Shown here in pieces: positions 9,621-19,154 of a stretch of 64,000 bases of DNA. Under the pieces are notes generated by a model. That model did no database searches, had not been told where the DNA came from, and worked only from the letters and a program-made list of their open reading frames with translations. The position numbers and the translations under genes were made by a program. The stretch is from Yarrowia lipolytica (taxonomy: Eukaryota > Ascomycota > Dipodascomycetes > Dipodascales), in assembly GCF_001761485.1 (NCBI RefSeq), contig NC_090772.1, positions 434,001-498,000 of the forward strand, read 5' to 3'. Within the stretch, counting starts at the first letter, position 1, and each line of letters opens with the position of its first letter.

Positions 9621-11590
9621 ATTTTTCGAGGGCTCTGATGTCTGGTCAGAAGTGAGTGTGAGCAAAGAATTGATATGACCTGTGTCAGAGACAGATGTTA
9701 TAAGGAGGTTGTTATTGATTACCCTTTTGGGAAGATAACAGAAAGGTTAAATATGGGGTGTGTGAAATGGGATTTTTCGAAAACGAATTGGAGGAGTTAG
9801 AATCGTAGAGATAGTATATAAATAATACTACGGTATTACGTTTATATGATGATATAAAGATGCAATTGGGCTTTTCACCTGGTTAGCAATGATCAAGAGA
9901 TGTAGTAGGAAAATCGTGTGGCTGGTAGGCTGTAGTATGACGAAACTTTAATAACGCGATGACTTTATGGATACAGGGGTCAATGGTGAAGATGTAGTGG
10001 ATATGACAATTGAAAAGTGAATTGATGATTCGCAATAATCTGTTTGGAGTTCTTTACAGCATTACCGTTGTTTTAACCACGAGATAGATACTGCTTCTTC
10101 AATTCAGCATCAAAACTCTAATAATGCGATGAGCCGCCGCCGTTTGTGGGGTATGATGTACAAGACGACAGCTACTCGTCGGGCGGATACAAGGCTAAGA
10201 GACAAGATTACTGTAGAGACATTTGACAGGCCATAACGGTTGTGTGTGATGTGTCGATGAGCTTTGTTTTGCTTTCGTTAGTTTTAGGCGATGTTGGTAG
10301 ATGGGGAAGGAAAGTTGGGGAAACTCGATGGATTTTTTACGTACAGTGAAAAATTGTTGATGTTTATGTATCCATGTAATTGAATTGATTGATTGCTTTA
10401 CTTTCGATTCTATTTGGGCATCTTTCGATCGACTTCGGCCCTAATAATGTTTCGATCATTGTTGCGCGTCCTCAATACAGCGGAAGGGAATACAGGAAGT
10501 GGGAACATATATTATGCCACATGGATACACATTTTTGGTCTTTGAAGTGGAGGAAGCACAACAGGAACATTGGTATAGTAAGGAGGTACTTGTACAGTAA
10601 GGAGGTACTTGTACAGTAATGAGGTACTTGTACAGTAATGAGGTACCCTGTACTTGTACAGTATGACACTGGTGGCCGCATCTACACCTGAAAACCATGA
10701 TTCAGAGGTCTTCAAAGCTTCAGAGGATATATACTCCGACTTTAACTACAAGTTTGATTGCAATTTGCGATCGTCATTGTCTCTTTCCTAGCTTCTAGAA
10801 CACCCCTGTGGTGCTTAATGGTGCGTAGATGACGAGTTGTTTACGGTTCCCTTTTTGGGCGCGATGATGCATAAGCTTTATAGGATAAGAAGTTAATCAG
10901 AGGGAGAGAGGGTGCTCGAGAACAGTGGATGGTTACCGAAATGAGACTGTGAAATGGGTCTTACGTTTTTTTGATGTCTGTGCATTAAATGAACACAATA
11001 CTCACTGCATCTTCATACACTATGGACGAGAATTTGGGGACTAGTTGTGATGCTGTACAGTGAGACAACTGTATCTGTCCTGGGCGCCGAGGGCCTGATA
11101 CTTGTTTGTCGTAGGTCGTCTTCTAGAGACAACCAAACAGCTACGGACATTCAAAGTGGTGTTTTATTAGTTCTTCATTCGATTTGACAACAGAAAATGC
11201 CCTCAGATCACTCGTTTCTGACATGGCACTGCTCTCAAAAGTAGTGCTGTAACTAAGCTACTTGTTTTTTTTTTTTTCTGCATATTTAAGAAGGACATCC
11301 GCGAGACCAACAATTGTCTCAACTGAAATGGTTAATGTTTAAACTAGAAATCAAACAATCATTCTAATTTATGGTGTTCATCAATTGTGCACAATCCAAG
11401 GAGGTGGTCAATGAGGTGAATATTTTCAATTACATTTCGAAGGAATAACAAGTCTACCACATTCATTGACCTGTTTTCTAACTCGCTACCAACCCCTCCC
11501 AGCTTTACAAGCGTACATGTCTGTATGGGTAAATGTGAGCCTTAACTCGAATGCTTACCCTACTTAAATAGAGTTTAAACATCCCAACAG
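9621..11590. other. intergenic, CDC20 upstream region
   Basis: About 2 kb with no convincing gene. It includes the CDC20 promoter, a small tandem repeat at 10578-10660 and a T11 run near 11267. The proximal upstream region of the U2 gene is at the right end. Confidence 0.5.
10578..10660 (+). repeat. 19-bp minisatellite, 4 copies
   Basis: Unit GTAAGGAGGTACTTGTACA is repeated head to tail at 10578, 10597, 10616 and 10635. One G-to-T variant occurs in the last two units and a short insertion in the fourth. The unit contains the GTACTTGTAC word found across the window. Confidence 0.85.
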
Positions 11591-11598
11591 TATATAAA
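11591..11598 (+). promoter_or_regulatory. TATA box of U2 snRNA gene
   Basis: TATATAAA lies about 40 bases upstream of the inferred U2 5' end, the expected spacing for a Pol II snRNA promoter in yeast. Confidence 0.7.
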
Positions 11599-11630
11599 CA
11601 CCTTCTCCCCCGTACCCCTTTTTGCTCCTT

Positions 11631-11835
11631 ACAAATCTCTTTGCCTTTTGGCTTAGATCAAGTGTAGTATCTGTTCTTTTCAGTGTAACAACTGAAACGG
11701 CCCAATTTGGGTCTTTTAATGTTACAACTATTTTTGCAGCTAGTGGGTCTCTCTCTGGGCTTGCTCATGGAGACCCGCACTGTGTCGTTGCCCTTACACT
11801 ACCGGCTTCTGACGCTATCTATGTGGTGGTTTTAC
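11631..11835 (+). ncRNA. U2: U2 spliceosomal snRNA
   Basis: The first 70 nt are nearly identical to yeast U2. ACAAATCTCTTTGCC opens the RNA and pairs with U6. TTTTGGCTTAGATCAAG (stem I and the U6 helix region) follows. GTGTAGTATCTGTTC then carries GTAGTA (11664-11669), which pairs with the intron branch site TACTAAC. Stem IIa (TTTCAGTGTAACAACTGAAA) and IIb (GGCCCAATTTGGGTC) are next, then a possible Sm site ATTTTTG at about 11730. Stem III follows (GTGGGTCTC/GAGACCC with GCTTGCTC in the loop), then a putative stem IV (ACTACC/GGTGGT, to 11830). The RNA is about 200 nt, near the animal size and far shorter than the budding yeast form. The 3' end is approximate. Confidence 0.95.
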
Positions 11836-14800
11836 TGAAACTACCGTAGAGGTGGCGTTGAGGGCGGACTGAACGGTTTGACATCATCGTAAAAGTATTT
11901 CGGATACCAGTGCTAATAATACTTGTTCTCGTACAGTACAATACTGTAAGTACGATACATACTCAGTCTTCGATTTGGTGTCCTACGGTGGCGCAGTACG
12001 ACGTTTTTATTTTTATATGTATGTCATCGAACTAAGAAGGAGATGTTGCACAATGCACAACTGTAAAACACTATTTTTGGTTGAAGATGATCAGAAAGGA
12101 TATGAACTCCACCCTTCTCACGTAAGAAGTACCACACTAAAATTCACAACTCAGATAATACCACGCCAAACAATATCCATTTCAAATTTCTAAGTAGTAT
12201 CTTGATTATTGCGTCTTTTAGAGCCCCTGGAAGCCTCCCCCACCAATATCAACTGTCTCCACTTTAACGCTTCTTATCATACTGTTAACCGCTTATACTC
12301 TGAAACATTGAGCTGTTTATCTGATAAAAAACACGCAAGATCGCCTCGCCTCACCTCCCTCTCGTGGGGGTCAAGTGACCGACTTTGTCCAATCTGCACT
12401 TCTCTCATGCTCTACCCCTCTCATCACCACCACGCACGTTGCTCGGCTATTTATCCCAAAGCAGCTGGATCATGTTCTACTACAAGTAGGTGTGGCTGGA
12501 CTCGTCCAAATGTTGTTTTTCCAAAGCAATTGCATTACAGGGACCCACCGTGATGCCTTGTAACTCTGTTAAGTCCCGTTATATTTCCAGAAAACCTCCT
12601 TATTAACGGCTAATAGATGGCTTTTATTGGCCTCGACGTGGTTAGCCTTTCTAGTTGGCTTTCAACAGAGTCGTAGTTGGATTTTTAGTTAAGGTTCCAG
12701 TGGGATCTTCTCGTGTGCCTCGATCAAGTGCTGGTTCGGCTGTAATACGGCGCTATGAGGATAGGGTGTAGGACCATTTGGGGAATAGGAGGTCTGTAAA
12801 AGTACCAAAAACCCCTTTGGGGAGAAGATCAGTAAAGGAGTTTGAACCACAAAGACACAGACACACCCACACGACCAGCCCAAACCCCTACCCTGCCCTC
12901 ATCAACCCCCAAGTCAAAGTCATCCATAAACCGTTGTCTATAGACCTGCTCGTGCTCCCAAACATTTTTTTTAGCACCCTTTGATTAACCTCTTGGGGTA
13001 TACGGTTTGGGTAAGGGCTAGGGTTTTGGTACCCAAACTAGGTTGGGTCCAAATGTTAAGGCCATGCAAAAAAACGGCCTACAAAGGCTCTAATAACGGC
13101 GTCCGGAAAAATACCTACGTCCGTTGCGTCTAGAGATGGTGCTAGCGACCAGAGGTGCCACAAGAATTATTTGTCGCCACCAAGACCCGTGTGGGGAGCG
13201 GTTTCGGAGTGTGGGGAACGGAGATAACGGAGTTAGTTGTGTATTACGTTTATGACATTTTTTTTAATGTCTGGAAACGTGCAGCCTACATGTAGCAAAT
13301 GGAGCAATGTGGAGTAGCCTCTCGTCGATTTGATTTTCGAGCGGGATAAAAAAGGAGAGTGAAAAGATGTCAAAATTTGCTGGAAAACCCGCGGGTTTGG
13401 AAAATCAGCTCACTCTGGGCCGCGCAACGGCTATCGATGGCCTCAGAGCCTATATACATGCTTATTTTTGCATTTCTGAGCAAACATTGTGGACCTTTTG
13501 TCACATTCAGCTGCTGTCGTTTGCACTGCTTTACACGCTCGTCACACTTTTCCTACACGTAAAACCGTCAACCTTGTTCTTTAAATAAAGGGGAGGTGTC
13601 CTGGTACAGACGACATGTGTCAGCAGTTCAGATTGGTCGGGACCTGGGCCTTTTTGGTCACGCGAATCCACCAGGGCGGTTCAAACTGCTGAATGTCATC
13701 CGTCTCCTCATTTTCACACGGCTCTTGTCCTTTGGTGTCGGTAACCTTGTTTGTATATGAGTGAAAATCAAGCCGAGAGTATAAGGGAGCTGAAGTGGGT
13801 GTTCTGGAAGGCAAGGAGCGACAGAAACGGAATATCCGCCCGTCCAACGGGCACTTGGGTAACTCGGCATTATTATTTCCCCGCATCTCGGTTTTTGCCG
13901 AATTTCCCTCGGTTTGTACATATTTTTAATCACCGCCTGTAGTAATGCGCGTTTTAACGCCTCTAAAGTACCTTGTGCATGAAAAGAAAGTCTGGCAAAA
14001 GTGTGATAGACAGTAATACTGTATACTGGTTTCGACACACGTTTGCAACACGACTTTCTGGGCGACGAAAAACGGCAAACAGCCTAGTTGACGAGCAACA
14101 CTGAGCGACACAGTGACAGTACCAGACCACCAAACCGCCACAGTTGCTACCAACAAAATACCGACGGCTACTACAGAGTGAGTACTACCACGAGGGAGTG
14201 TATGGTGGAGACGATACCTGCGTGCCAAGGTCATGACGTATGGTATTTTTTCGCGCCACTGATCGGTTGTCTACCTAGTGAGATTCATATCAGCGGAACC
14301 AACGATACCTCAGATGTACAGAAGGATGAACAAAAGTCGCACTGTACAGAAGCAGAGCTCAAGCGGCTGAAAAGTTGTGGATAGAGACAGAATGAGCTGC
14401 ACCTGCCTGTTTGGGCTGGTAATGGACTCAAAGGTGATAGTCTATGGGAGACTATACTTCTGCTACAAGAGCTACTGTTTTTCATACGCACGTATCACTA
14501 TCTTCTGTTTGAAAACGATTCATTCCGACATGTGCCATAATGGGGTGTACAATGTGTCAAGGGAGCGTGAGATGTCGGGCTGAGGGCTTTTCTGTGCTAT
14601 ACTGTTTCTGGTACACAGGTGCTACCCATAACCAGCTGCTCCAAGCAGATCCATCGCTTCTTCTCTGATACTCTTTCTGTCGCACTGACCGTCCACTCAT
14701 CTACCGATAAACCGTGGCTTCACAAACACGTGTGATCTACTAAATCATGCGATCTATCTGAGACAGCATTTCCAATAACACCAACACCTTCGGTGGATCA

Positions 14801-14889
14801 GAACACTCTTGATCCCCTGCTGTTACTGCTCTCATGCCGTTCTTCCGCTACTACTCGACAGCAACTTCTCATACAACGTACTAACTCAG
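11836..14889. other. gene-poor stretch
   Basis: Only short ORFs on both strands (for example 12209-12553, 13367-13588 and 13658-14038 on the minus strand). None shows a recognisable domain. No RNA gene or clear repeat pair recognised by eye. Old, unrecognisable element fragments cannot be excluded. Confidence 0.45.
14879..14889 (+). promoter_or_regulatory. candidate branch point and 3' splice site
   Basis: TACTAACTCAG is an exact Yarrowia-style branch point with the acceptor 4 bases later. It lies 181 bases before the PP2C start codon. Codons read from 14890 in the PP2C frame meet a stop, so it would end an intron in the 5' untranslated leader. A possible donor GTGAGT is at 14178. RNA evidence is needed to confirm it. 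Confidence 0.35.
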
Positions 14890-15069
14890 ACTCTAACAAC
14901 GTGATACACTCACTCTGATCACACCCTTTACTTCTGATTCTACTTTACCTCCTATTCGGCTCTATCTTCTTACCTCTCAGGGCCCCGTCTCCCCCACCAA
15001 GACCAGTGTCTTGTCTACAACACCACCAAAATTCATTCTCTAATCTACTACAGCCCACAATCCGCCAAT

Positions 15070-17664
15070 ATGCGCGGAGTCTCCACTGCGGATCTGTTGG
15101 TGCGCAGGAGTCCCAGTACCAGCGCTGCCAACAGTCAGACCAACGTTTCAGAGCGACACAGCCACAGCAGCCACAGGAACTCCGACAACTCCGTCCACAG
15201 AAGCGAAAGCCACCGCAACTCGGAGAACAGTAATCAAAATAACTCTGCAAGCAAAATACAGCTTCCCACAGTGTCTACGCACGCGCCCTCAGACCAACCG
15301 GTGAATCACACCCACCTAAACCTTTCCTATGCATCGTCGGCAATTCAAAACTCCGACTTCCGAACCCGGATGAATGATTGTCACGACATCCACGTGAGCG
15401 AAAGCCGGGCGTTTTTTGGAGTCTACGACGGCCATGGAGGCGACGCAACTGCTCTGTGGTGCAAATCGAAGCTCAGACCCTTGATTTACGCGGCCCTGGG
15501 TGCTGTCCATGAACGTCCAGTGGGCAACAAACCCCGTCCTAGCATGTACGCCCGTGCTATGAGTGTTTCACAGTCTGTGGTGACAGATACGACTAATACG
15601 AGTGGTGCCAACAATGCAACAAATGCAACAAATGCGCCAAACACCAACAATCTACAGGTTCCTAACACAAACAATAATACAACTCCCTCTCAACCAAGAT
15701 ACTACACCCCCGACCTGTCGCTTCGAATATCAGCTGCCTTCTACAAACTCAATGAGTGGATCGTGTCGAGATCGGGATACTCGCTTGGAGGCGCATGTGC
15801 CACAGTGGCTTACATTGAACATACTAGACGCGAATCGTTGGCCCAGTCGTCCAATAATCACGATGGAAGCATGATAACACGTCTCGTCGTAGCCAATGTG
15901 GGTGATAGTGTGTGCGTCTTGAGCCATAAGGGACGAGCTCAACGTATGACTGCAGACCACACGTTGTCTGCCCCTTCAGAACGTGAAAGAGTCGTGGCTA
16001 GTGGAGGTCTGATCACCCACAAGAAGGTTGACGGTCTCCACAGAGTCACCAGATCTCTCGGAGACAAGAGCTTCAAACGGTACATTTCGTCCCGGCCATT
16101 TGTATCCGATACCGTTCTTGGGGCTGCGGATGAGTTCCTCATTCTGGCCTCAAACGGCCTCTGGGATGTTGTTGACGATCAAACCTGTGTTGATTTGATT
16201 CGACATGTTGATGATTGTAAAGTTGCTTCCGACACTCTGGTCTCATATGCGCTCAAACATGGAGCAGCCGACAATGTGACTGTTATTGTGGTCCGGTTTG
16301 TGTCCTCAGACATGTGTCGAGAATACCCTCAACTGGGTGAAACTGCCTCGATTGTGTCTTCTGAAGGCGAAAACCGACGTCTTCTGTCCACTCGCCGGGC
16401 CTTTTCTCAATCCGGGTACATTCCTGGTCCCGGCCTGGCCACTCTTAACGAGTCCAAGCGTGTTCATGACCGAGTGTCTCGCTTCAACATGTTCTCGACC
16501 CTCACTCGAACCCACGATGCCATTTTCGACAACCCCGAAAATTACAATGTGATCATGGCTGCTGCAGAAGTATCTCTGAAGCTGCGCGGTCGAGTTGGAC
16601 CTCTGGTATCGAACTCCTCCGAGAGGATGTCCGAGCGAATGTCCTCGGATAGAATGAACAGTATTGTTTCCATGGGGACAGTGTCTTCTTGTTCTCCTCG
16701 GTCTTCGTTGACCTACTCTGACGACGAGTCTACCACGCCAGCCACGTCCATGGCAAAACGTCCTTCTATTTCCTCATCTTCTAGTTCAGGCTCCTCTTTC
16801 AACCGACGATCTCAGTACATGCGATCTCGATCCCAGGTGTCTGGTATTGCTACTTTTGAGCAGCTGGAAGAGATGGAGGAGCTGGACCGGCTCAGAAGCG
16901 TTAACTACTCGGGCCTGGCTCAACCAGCTGACCTGCGGGCCATCACAGACACCGAGTCTGCCATTGAAGAGGACGATGACGAGGTGTTGGAAGAGGTGGA
17001 CACGCAGCTGGAGCTGCCTCGAAGCAAAAAGGTGCTGTTTGCAAACTCCACCCGGTCTCAGAGATCGTCTGCATCTACGCTGGAGGTTGCTAGAACGCAC
17101 TCTGCAGCATCCACAGCGTCTTCTTCGGCCACCATTGATGACGATACCGTTGCTGAGCGGTTCACTAACATGTTCAACAACTCGCGACCTGCCCGAAAGA
17201 TGTCGCGTGCGTTGGAGAACATTTCGTTTGAGCCGCGACGGGGATCTTTCGAGAAGGAGGAGCGGGACTTTGATGGCTCCAACTCATCTAACTCTGCTTC
17301 AAACACGCCCTCCGGCACTCCTTCGGCCTCCCAGTCGTTCATTTCTCTACAGAGAGAGCTGCGAGACAAGGCCCATGTTGCCAGTCACCATCTGACAGGA
17401 GCTGCTTCGGCTGCCACTGGACTACGACACCCCCATATTGGAGGATTTTTCCCTGAACATCATCACAATCACAGCCACAGCCACAGCCACAGCCACAGTC
17501 ACAGTCACAAGAAGAGCAACTCTGTGGCCATTCCCTATCCTGATAAGGATGGCTCTGGTAGCAACTCTAGAGAGGGTTCAAAGGAGAGAAGTTTCAGTGT
17601 TCAGCTCGGAAACGCTCCTCACCATATCAGTCATCTGTTGCATGGTTCCAAGACGAAGATGTAA
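15070..17664 (+). CDS. PP2C-like (PPM) protein, metal site altered
   Basis: 864 residues. A PP2C/PPM fold spans about residues 85-420, with YDGHGG (Asp120), the GACATVAYIE core strand, VANVGDS (Asp279), GLWD (Asp366) and GAADN (Asp401). PPM enzymes remove phosphate from Ser/Thr using two or three Mn/Mg ions. Two expected ligands are changed. The usual MED before the DGHGG motif reads MND (Asn102), and the usual SDGLWD reads SNGLWD (Asn362). It may be weak or non-catalytic. A poly-Asn/Thr insert (residues 175-210) and a 440-residue Ser-rich tail with an acidic patch and an (SH)n run are unusual. It is not assignable to a named PTC gene. Confidence 0.85.
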   Translation: MRGVSTADLLVRRSPSTSAANSQTNVSERHSHSSHRNSDNSVHRSESHRNSENSNQNNSASKIQLPTVSTHAPSDQPVNHTHLNLSYASSAIQNSDFRTRMNDCHDIHVSESRAFFGVYDGHGGDATALWCKSKLRPLIYAALGAVHERPVGNKPRPSMYARAMSVSQSVVTDTTNTSGANNATNATNAPNTNNLQVPNTNNNTTPSQPRYYTPDLSLRISAAFYKLNEWIVSRSGYSLGGACATVAYIEHTRRESLAQSSNNHDGSMITRLVVANVGDSVCVLSHKGRAQRMTADHTLSAPSERERVVASGGLITHKKVDGLHRVTRSLGDKSFKRYISSRPFVSDTVLGAADEFLILASNGLWDVVDDQTCVDLIRHVDDCKVASDTLVSYALKHGAADNVTVIVVRFVSSDMCREYPQLGETASIVSSEGENRRLLSTRRAFSQSGYIPGPGLATLNESKRVHDRVSRFNMFSTLTRTHDAIFDNPENYNVIMAAAEVSLKLRGRVGPLVSNSSERMSERMSSDRMNSIVSMGTVSSCSPRSSLTYSDDESTTPATSMAKRPSISSSSSSGSSFNRRSQYMRSRSQVSGIATFEQLEEMEELDRLRSVNYSGLAQPADLRAITDTESAIEEDDDEVLEEVDTQLELPRSKKVLFANSTRSQRSSASTLEVARTHSAASTASSSATIDDDTVAERFTNMFNNSRPARKMSRALENISFEPRRGSFEKEERDFDGSNSSNSASNTPSGTPSASQSFISLQRELRDKAHVASHHLTGAASAATGLRHPHIGGFFPEHHHNHSHSHSHSHSHSHKKSNSVAIPYPDKDGSGSNSREGSKERSFSVQLGNAPHHISHLLHGSKTKM
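17471..17509 (+). repeat. CACAGC hexanucleotide repeat in the PP2C gene
   Basis: Imperfect tandem CACAGC/CACAGT units encode a Ser-His run near the C-terminus. It is likely length-variable. Confidence 0.8.
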
Positions 17665-17990
17665 CGGGACCGACAGCGCCCCAATTTACACTACAATCCA
17701 ACCCCCCCCCCCCCCCCCCCCCCCCCCAGCTCGCAATCATTGCTGAGGAAAACATAGAGCTCCATGAAGGGAGAAAAATAAGCCCCATAGGGCAGTATTT
17801 ATATTAATGTAATTTATTCTAAGCTACACAGACACGTACTACCAATTGGAGATTGGAGTCCACTTTTCCTAAAGCAGGTGGTACAATCAGCCCATCACTC
17901 ATTGAGCAAGTTGTTCAAATATTACTCCAAATGAATATGATTACCTAATGACTGCGTTCACGAGTAGTCGCGTTGCCGCTACTTGTGGCT
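17665..17990. other. intergenic, convergent PP2C / SNF4
   Basis: Short tail-to-tail region with the C26 tract and an AT-rich stretch at 17790-17830. No gene. Confidence 0.6.
17702..17727 (+). repeat. C26 homopolymer
   Basis: Twenty-six consecutive C bases lie about 40 bases after the PP2C stop codon. The exact length is prone to sequencing error and slippage. Confidence 0.85.
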
Positions 17991-19154
17991 CTACTTAACC
18001 TCCACCTGCTCGACATCCTCGTCAAACAACAAGTATCTGAGAATGTCGGACAGGGTCACCACGCCCTCCAACTTGCCGTCTCCGTCAACCACATACAGTC
18101 GATGCAGCCGTGACCGTCGGATCGTGTTCATAATGGTATCCAGACGGTCCTGATTAGTGCATGTGTACACGCCCTCAAAGTCCTCGGGCCGTCGCATGAG
18201 CGCCTCTCCGACAGACAGTGTCAGATCGGTGTAGATGCCGCCCTTGATCAGTGCCAGCACGTCCACGGCTTCGTACACGTTCATGAGTCGGTTGTGGGTG
18301 TCGACGATGGGGATCGAACTCACCCGCGCGTCCACCAGCAGCTTGATGACCTGGACCACGGGGGTGTCCATGTGGGCCGTGGCGAGTCCCTTGAAGACAC
18401 CCAGCTTGGGGAGCGAGCAGATAGGCATCATCAGACCACGCGTCTCCTTGCAGTTGAGCGCCACAAATTTGAGGATTCGGTACTGGGTCAGCACGGAAAC
18501 GACAATTTCTCGGCCCGTTTCCTCGTCTCTATCGATCAGTGGGATTCGCTTGGCTTTGCTCTCAATCATCTTTTTGCAAGCCTCAAAGATGGACTTCATG
18601 GGGTGGATCGAAATGGTTTCGATCGGTTTGGCGCCCACCGCCTTCTCCACGTCACGGAAGTCATCTAGCGTGATTTTGTCAATCTCCTCCATCTTGTCCG
18701 GGTTCTGGAAGTAGTACTGGATCACGTTGATATAGTCTGCGGCAGTCAGAAGACCGGCAAACTTGGACGTCTTGGAGTTCCACAGAGGCGCGCTGACAAT
18801 GTTATTTTGCAGCAATATGGTCAGCGACTTTCGCACCAGCAGTGCCGTGTCCAGCACAATGAGCCGGAACGACACAGGGAGAACATCGTATGCAGATTTA
18901 GATTGAAGGAATTGTCGGATCGAACGCACTGCCAGCTTCTGCTCGTTGACAATGTGCACGGATGATGGTGGTGTGTGGGTGGCACCGGCAGAAGACTCAG
19001 CCAGAGGAGTTAGAGTATTGTTGTTGTTGTTGGAAGCATTGACCACCTGCTCAATCGTCACGTCTTCAGGAGAAGCTGACAGGTGGGAAACCTGCTCGGG
19101 TGATCGAGGTTGCATGTCGTTGGGCACGTCTTCCACTTCGCATCTATCTGTCAT
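17991..19154 (-). CDS. SNF4: SNF4, AMPK gamma subunit
   Basis: 387 residues. After a disordered 85-residue N-terminus come four CBS repeats in two Bateman modules. Landmarks are SFRLIVLDTALLVRKSLTIL, the segment APLWNSKTSKFAGLLTAADY, the segment RIPLIDRDEETGREIVVSVL, and finally SRLHRLYVVDGDGKLEGVVT with TLSDILRYLLF. This is the nucleotide-sensing gamma subunit of the SNF1/AMPK kinase, needed for growth on non-fermentable carbon. The open frame extends 46 codons upstream to a GTG. The ATG at 19154 (CACACAATG) fits yeast usage and was taken as the start. The N-terminus is longer than in budding yeast Snf4. Confidence 0.93.
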   Translation of the reverse strand: MTDRCEVEDVPNDMQPRSPEQVSHLSASPEDVTIEQVVNASNNNNNTLTPLAESSAGATHTPPSSVHIVNEQKLAVRSIRQFLQSKSAYDVLPVSFRLIVLDTALLVRKSLTILLQNNIVSAPLWNSKTSKFAGLLTAADYINVIQYYFQNPDKMEEIDKITLDDFRDVEKAVGAKPIETISIHPMKSIFEACKKMIESKAKRIPLIDRDEETGREIVVSVLTQYRILKFVALNCKETRGLMMPICSLPKLGVFKGLATAHMDTPVVQVIKLLVDARVSSIPIVDTHNRLMNVYEAVDVLALIKGGIYTDLTLSVGEALMRRPEDFEGVYTCTNQDRLDTIMNTIRRSRLHRLYVVDGDGKLEGVVTLSDILRYLLFDEDVEQVEVK

